Below, in pieces: positions 59,183 to 64,000 of a DNA stretch of 64,000 nucleotides. The translations under genes and the position numbers were made by a program. The stretch lies in contig QJNS01000159.1 in NCBI GenBank assembly GCA_004154925.1, positions 1-64,000 of the forward strand. The letters run 5' to 3'. The stretch is from Monosporascus cannonballus (lineage: Eukaryota > Ascomycota > Sordariomycetes > Xylariales). How positions within the stretch are numbered: the stretch's first letter is position 1; every line of letters starts with the position of its first letter. Under the pieces are notes generated by a model. That model was not told where the DNA came from. It saw only the letters and a list, made by a program, of their open reading frames with translations, and did no database searches.

Positions 59183-59514
59183 CTTGGTGGCATTAAATTA
59201 GACGGGAGATTTTTTAAAAAAAAAAAAGATGTGGTACCTCGTATCCGAAATTTGTGGTTTGTGAGGGTAGAGAGGTTGTGTTGTGATGAATGTAAGGTAA
59301 TGTGTGCTTGATGAAGCCTGATGGGTTTGCTTCGGGACAACAAAGTTGGGTATCATGAAATTATAAAGCGTTGAATTGAAGTCGTCTCGCGAGGAAACAA
59401 AGGAAGATCATGAAGGGGGTGAGGCTTCAGGTTTATTTATCCTCCGTGTCACATATGTGCTTAGTGGAGAGATGACTCGATATGACGAGAGATTTCTACA
59501 AATATCGAATGGAT

Positions 59515-59550
59515 CGTACCAACGAGTACAGTCGTACCAACGAGTACAGT
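59515..59550. repeat. 18 bp perfect tandem repeat, two units
   Basis: CGTACCAACGAGTACAGT repeated exactly (59515-59532 and 59533-59550), about 335-370 bp upstream of the hsp104 start codon. Confidence 0.85.
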
Positions 59551-59613
59551 CGCGAGAGTTCACCGTGGCTTCGGGGTGTTTCCTGCTCCAGCTGGATACA
59601 TCATAACTGGTGG

Positions 59614-59626
59614 TTCAGGAAGGTTC
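59614..59626 (-). promoter_or_regulatory. Three-unit heat shock element upstream of hsp104
   Basis: TTCagGAAggTTC, three alternating perfect nGAAn units, the binding site of trimeric heat shock factor. It lies about 430 bp before the hsp104 start codon. A further inverted pair GAAgcTTC at 59,641-59,648 adds two units nearby. Confidence 0.75.
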
Positions 59627-59984
59627 CAACCCGACTAGAAGAAGCTTCTTGTGGATGCGTTTGGCGGGGCAGAGGCCTTTCCTGGTTAGGCATCTTGTGG
59701 CCAATCAGAGCGCTTCTTTATCCAAGCTTGGCACTTTCCCAGATCTTGTCAATATGACATAAGGCAGCCAATGAGAGATTTGGTATTCTTTCAGACTGCC
59801 AGATCCCAAGTCCCGTGGAGAGCCTTGGCAAATCCTCGGATCGGCGTTTCTAGACGCCGACATGTCGCAATTGCCCCGGACCCGACATTAAGGGCGATTT
59901 TTCCCAATTGGAAATTCGGGGAGTGGGTTTGATCGAATCGACCCGGGAGCTCTACCGTCGCGACACGCTACGAGAGGCGCAACC

Positions 59985-60980
59985 ATGGCTCTGTGTCTCA
60001 ACTCGTTGATAGCGAGACAGCTAGGCAAGCTGCCGCTCGGCGGCGCGTCGCTCGCGAGCGTGCGGCTCAACCACAGCAGGCGGAAGCGGAGGGAGAGGGT
60101 CGAGCCGGAGTTCGAGCCGGGGCACGGCGAGCGCATCTGGATATTCAGCCACTTCCTCGACGGCATGACCGTGTACTCCCACAAGCCGGTGCTCAAGGTA
60201 CATACATGATCACATCCATCTCCTCCTTCCGCCGCTGCCCATCTGCTATCTGTAAAAATAAATAAATAAATAAACGAATTGGCGTCCTAATCGGTCCCGA
60301 CAAACTCGCAGGCAAACCGAGCGTTGAAGCAGATCCCCTTCAACGGCAAGAAGCTGAGGCCGGCGAAGATCCGGAAGGACTACTGGCGGCCGCTGGCCAT
60401 GATCCAGTTCCCCGAGGGCTACGGCGAGGTCGGCCGCAGCGTCTTCCAGCGGCTGCGGGAGTGCAAGTCCCTGCACGAGCTGGCGTGGGACGACGACACC
60501 TTCTACGGCGAGGACGGCCGGACGCTGACGAAGCACGAGCGGGGCGAGAGGCTCAACGACCAGAAGGCGAACACGATAGCCGACATGGCCGCGGTCCTCG
60601 GCGGCGCGGGGAAGGGCAACAAGATGCGGCTGGAGGCCGTAGACGACGACGACGACGCTCCTGAGGCCCGGGAGTTGGTGGACGCGCGGGCCGGCAAACC
60701 CGCCAAGGCGGCTCGCGCGTCGGATCTCGTGGACGGGCTACTCAAGACTACGGTGTTCTGGTCTAACGGCCTCGACAAGAACTTTGCTGCCGAGTGGCCC
60801 GCAAACGTCACGCACGCAACCTTCGAGGAATCGCAGTGGGAGCCGCTCGAAGCGGAGGAAGAGCTGGCCGAAAATGCAGAGGGTCAAGATGGGGACGGCA
60901 CACAGTCACAAAGAGCACCACAGAAATTAGTGGCCGACGAGGAGCTACACAGGGCTGCGGAACAGGCGCGGAGACTGTAA
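59985..60980 (+). CDS. mhr1: Mitochondrial large-subunit ribosomal protein mL67 (Mhr1), 293 aa
   Basis: Exons 59985-60197 and 60312-60980; the 114 bp intron separates KPVLK from ANRALKQ. Residues 1-30 are basic and free of acids up to RRKRRERVE, as in a mitochondrial targeting peptide. The conserved core reads IWIFSHFLDGMTVYSHKPVL, LKQIPFNGKKLRPAKIRKDY, WRPLAMIQFP, then VFQRLRECKSLHELAWDD, the signature of Mhr1/mL67. The protein is part of the fungal mitoribosome large subunit; yeast Mhr1 also takes part in mitochondrial DNA recombination. The last 100 residues are acidic and variable. The gene shares its upstream region with hsp104, and a heat-responsive link is possible but not shown. Confidence 0.9.
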
Positions 60981-61177
60981 GTCAAATTTGTTGAGCAAGA
61001 GGGGAAAAATCAGCCTCTCAATTTGCAGCTCACTTGGCTGAGTGTACCTATCCGAATACCGACCCTATCCAGTTCCTCAAAGAACGGTTGGAAAATCGTG
61101 TGCCTATAAAAATGTACTACCAGCAATGTATCATACCCCAAGAAATGCAAACCCACGCGCACGCTCGTAAAATAAAC

Positions 61178-62748
61178 CTAGAACTTCATAGCAAAGGACT
61201 TCAGATACTCGTAGTGTGGAATATTCTCATCCACCGTGGTCCTGATGACCTTGGCAGCCTCGTCCCCGTACTTCCGTTGCCATTCCTCATTTTCAGATTC
61301 CTCGGTGACGGTTTTCTGTTTGGTATTGGGGTCAGGAGCAAGAGCTTTCTAAGACTGTGTCCTCGGATGGGGAGGGAGTTACTCACGTGGGCGGTAGTCC
61401 TGGCGGTCAGCTTCGTGCTGTTGATCGCGTCGTTGTGGAAGCCGTTCCACTTGGCGAACACGTCGCACACGTACTGCTGGTTGTCGGGGTCGTCCCACGT
61501 CAGCATGTCGGGGTTGTAGTCGATGCCGGTCTCCTTGCAGAAGGCCTCGATGACATCCTTGGGGTGGTCCAGCAGGTCGTCGGCGTCGACGACCGTGACG
61601 GTGACCTCGCCCTCCCCCTTTGGCTCGCCCGGCATGGCCGGCCCCACGATCTTCAGCTCCCGCAGGTAGTCGAACAGCCGCACCAGCTCCGCGTATCCCG
61701 CCTCGTTGGGCATGAAGTGGTCGAACCCGGTCACCTCGCTCTGGGGAGGCACGCAGCACCGGTAGAGCGAGGGGATCGCGCGCCTGGGGTGGCGGATAAG
61801 GAAGGTAAAGTGGAACTTCTTCAGCGTGTCCCACGGCAACACCGTCGGGTTTCCGGGCTCGGAGGCACCACTTCGCTCAACGCCGTTGGGAGTATGATCT
61901 CCATTCAGATGAGCGTCGTCGTTTGTCTTCCCCTTAAGCACAGAGGGAGCAATAGCCGAGGACCTCCCCTCCGGTGGCATTAAGTAGTAGGCCATGTCTT
62001 TGATGAAGACCCGCTTGCCCTATATGACTCCGTTAGTCCGCGCTTGGTTTAATTCGCAGGCCAATGAACGTATGGGAAGTTGGTGCCCAAAGGAAACGTG
62101 GGTCCCCGACCCTGCAGTACATGCAAGAAGGGTCCAACGGCTCGTGGCCAAACATCGCAACCACACTTTGGTCGCATTGGTTTTGGGCGAGCCCTTATTC
62201 ATCGTGTCGAGAATCATGGTGAGGATAGTCATGTAATCTAAACCATGGGCCCTCATGGGATTCGTGTAGACCCTCAATTACCCCATGATCCTGCATATAC
62301 GGTGCGGTTGCGACATCAAGCAGCAACTAGCACGCCGGACACAAGGGAGCCCGCCTACTCGAGTTGTGGGGATACCAAGAATAGAAGCGGGGAGTTATGG
62401 ACGGGAGGACTCACAAAGCTGCCATCTTGCTCGAACCTGTCAAGGATATCCTGGTAGGTGGTCTGGGAGAAGCCGCTGTTCTCCCTGACCTCTGGGTCAT
62501 TTTCGAACCGGCCACCGAGCCTCTCGGGACCGTAGTAGAAGGGGTCGCCAAACGGCTCATGCTCGCACACCAGAGAGTCGCGGCGTGTCATAAACACCTG
62601 ACCGAGACGTTAATACCTATGGACCCCTACCGATTTCCAACGTTTCCGTTCCGGTGGCTATGTTATCGGGCTTAAAGGGACTCACCCGCTCAAAGGCCGT
62701 CGAGCAGGCACGCGGATGCGTAGCTACGAATACCGGCTTGATGGACAT
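61178..62748 (-). CDS. P-loop/sulfotransferase-like protein, 349 aa, four exons
   Basis: Exons 62748-62686, 62597-62415, 62019-61387 and 61348-61178, every junction in phase 0. The first exon ends within the P-loop-like motif ATHPRACSTAFERVF (residues 9-23), which matches the phosphosulfate-binding loop of sulfotransferase-type P-loop proteins (THPRxxST). Later motifs are VFIKDMAYYL, FHFTFLIRHPRRAIPSLYRC (the core R-H-P-R-x-x-x-x-S of the PAPS-binding region), VVDADDLLDHPKDVIEAFCK and NPDMLTWDDPDNQQYVCDVF. The C-terminal exon ends NIPHYEYLKSFAMKF. Such proteins are common in ascomycetes, often beside metabolic genes; the substrate is unknown. The second intron is 395 bp, far longer than the other introns here, but keeps GTGAGT and GGACTAACGG...ATATAG ends. 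Confidence 0.85.
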
Positions 62749-64000
62749 GGTGATGGCGATCTGCGACGTTGCGATCGGGAGCGGCGATGGTGTTATATAT
62801 CCCGCGTGGGGGGCTCGATTAGAGAGCTCCGCCAAGAAAGTAATTAAGAGCTACGATCATCGAGTGGAACTCTGTAGCATGTGTTGAACGGTATATACTA
62901 GGGATGAACCTTGGGGATTAACTTAAGAGTAAAAGAGAAAACTCAAATTATCACGAGCAAAAGGGGACGGCGAGGAGAGTATATATGTAGTAAAATCCCA
63001 CTATAGGAATGATGTATACCGCTCCCGCCCAAAGTTCCCGGGGGGCAAGGGCGACCCCCCCATGTGATGCTACGATTCGCCTGAGTTACTGGCATCGATG
63101 GGCTGATGGCTATAGACCCTAGGTGAACATTGCTGCTGTTGTACCATTTAGGAAGAGACACCGGGGACTGGAAGGGTCCATTCAAAGCTACTCCCATGTC
63201 CCTGTGGGAACTGGCTTTTAGGGTACATTACGCACACCGGAACGGGAGTACCGGCATAAGTAATTGCTACATGACATGAGTCGGTGTTATTGTCAACCTA
63301 CGGGAAGTGGTAAGATCCATATGGCGTTGACGTTGTGACAGGTTCATTGGTAAACGACAAGGATCTCAAAAAGCACTTGCCTGGGCATTGCACACAGCAC
63401 CCCCCCCCCCCCCTCCCCAGAATTCTAAGTTACCTAGTTTCCGCGAAGAGAGCTTCTCACAGGACGCCCACGATGTGGTCTAAATTGGCTGCCATCCGAA
63501 ACATGGTCTCCCGCGCGAGAAGCATTCTATTAATAAGAGCTTCTTTTAAGGGTCCTTGAACAACCCAATCGCCCCTTGCATCTGTCCCGGAGAGGGCACT
63601 TAATTACTGAACGTGAGACTAGGTTAGTCCCGTGAAAATTCTTGCGAGGCATTTCTACTACGGAACTCGGGTAGCTAGAGATACGAATACATACACAAAC
63701 CAAGATAATGCACATGTGTATAGTCGTGCGGTTTTTGTGCCGTATGTATGTATGTGTACGTGGTTATACTGGACAACAAAAGCGTCATGTTGGATGGGAT
63801 CTGCAGCGACTAACTCCCGTAGAGGCAAACCGGACGGAGTTGGCTGGACCAGTAGAAGCTCTGGAAAACGTTGGCTCGACCAATAGAAGCTCAAGAAGCT
63901 CTGAACCCTGTTAGTTGAACTCTCGAGCCTCAACCAACGCGTAAGACAAGTGCCTTCTAAGGTTCTCGGGCTTGTCCCACGAAAACTAAGGCGCCATGAC
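62749..64000. other. Intergenic to the window end
   Basis: No gene recognised. Contains fourteen C at 63400-63413 and a 31 bp imperfect tandem repeat near 63,839-63,892. Confidence 0.45.
63839..63892. repeat. 31 bp imperfect tandem repeat
   Basis: GTTGGCTGGACCAGTAGAAG at 63839 recurs at 63870 as GTTGGCTCGACCAATAGAAG, period 31 bp. Confidence 0.65.

Larger units (their letters stand above)
59183..59984. other. Divergent promoter region between hsp104 and mL67 gene
   Basis: Holds the heat shock element at 59,614-59,626, a second GAAGCTTC pair at 59,641-59,648, and an 18 bp tandem duplication. No further gene. Confidence 0.6.

Noticed and set aside
1..64000. CRISPR array or prokaryotic operon
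   Set aside because: No regularly spaced repeats, and introns and gene content are clearly fungal.

Overview
The window looks like a nuclear scaffold piece of a filamentous ascomycete (Pezizomycotina, most likely Sordariomycetes). The reasons are compact genes with 50-110 bp introns (GT...CTAAC...AG), fungal-specific families (Clr5, MYND/OTT_1508-type deaminase, Cla4 with PH-CRIB-kinase, the mitoribosomal protein mL67/Mhr1, Hsp104), and one 7.5 kb AT-rich block whose decay looks like repeat-induced point mutation (RIP). Two 10-base N gaps and several 13-58 base G or C homopolymers show that it is a scaffolded draft assembly.

Left part (1-16 kb): a zinc-cluster-like protein; a decayed FHA-kinase gene with four in-frame stops; a defective Tc1-type transposon with intact 24 bp inverted ends and TA target duplication; the 25-codon ribosomal protein eL41 gene; the RNA polymerase I subunit A49 gene; a fragmentary rhodopsin-like membrane protein gene crossed by an assembly gap; a decayed FAD oxidoreductase; and the ribosome biogenesis factor Rpf1. 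Three of the intact genes (eL41, A49, Rpf1) belong to ribosome production.

Middle part (17-37 kb): a 992-residue protein joining an OTT_1508-like deaminase domain to a MYND zinc finger, the p21-activated kinase Cla4, a type II membrane protein of a family I cannot name, the Paf1-complex subunit Ctr9, and a secreted GH16 glucanase whose 3' end lies about 120 bp from the AT-rich block.

AT-rich block (about 37.24-44.77 kb): RIP-degraded Ty3/gypsy sequence. Two roughly 2.2 kb arms are inverted copies of each other around about 41.36 kb, separated by a stretch that still reads as a gypsy integrase with catalytic Asp to Asn changes. A 133 bp island at 37,914-38,046 is much less degraded. To the right (44.8-50 kb) lie at least three families of short inverted-repeat elements (MITEs). 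One is a 211 bp hAT-like element with perfect 46 bp ends and an 8 bp target duplication, sitting inside a reading frame.

Right part (50-64 kb): a Clr5-domain protein, a family member interrupted by one TAG, a heavily decayed photolyase gene, full-length Hsp104 with a perfect three-unit heat shock element upstream, mL67, and a four-exon P-loop/sulfotransferase-like gene. A recurring theme is decay by stop codons that read as CAA/CAG to TAA/TAG, CGA to TGA or TGG to TAG, which fits RIP-type C-to-T change acting outside the AT-rich block as well as within it.
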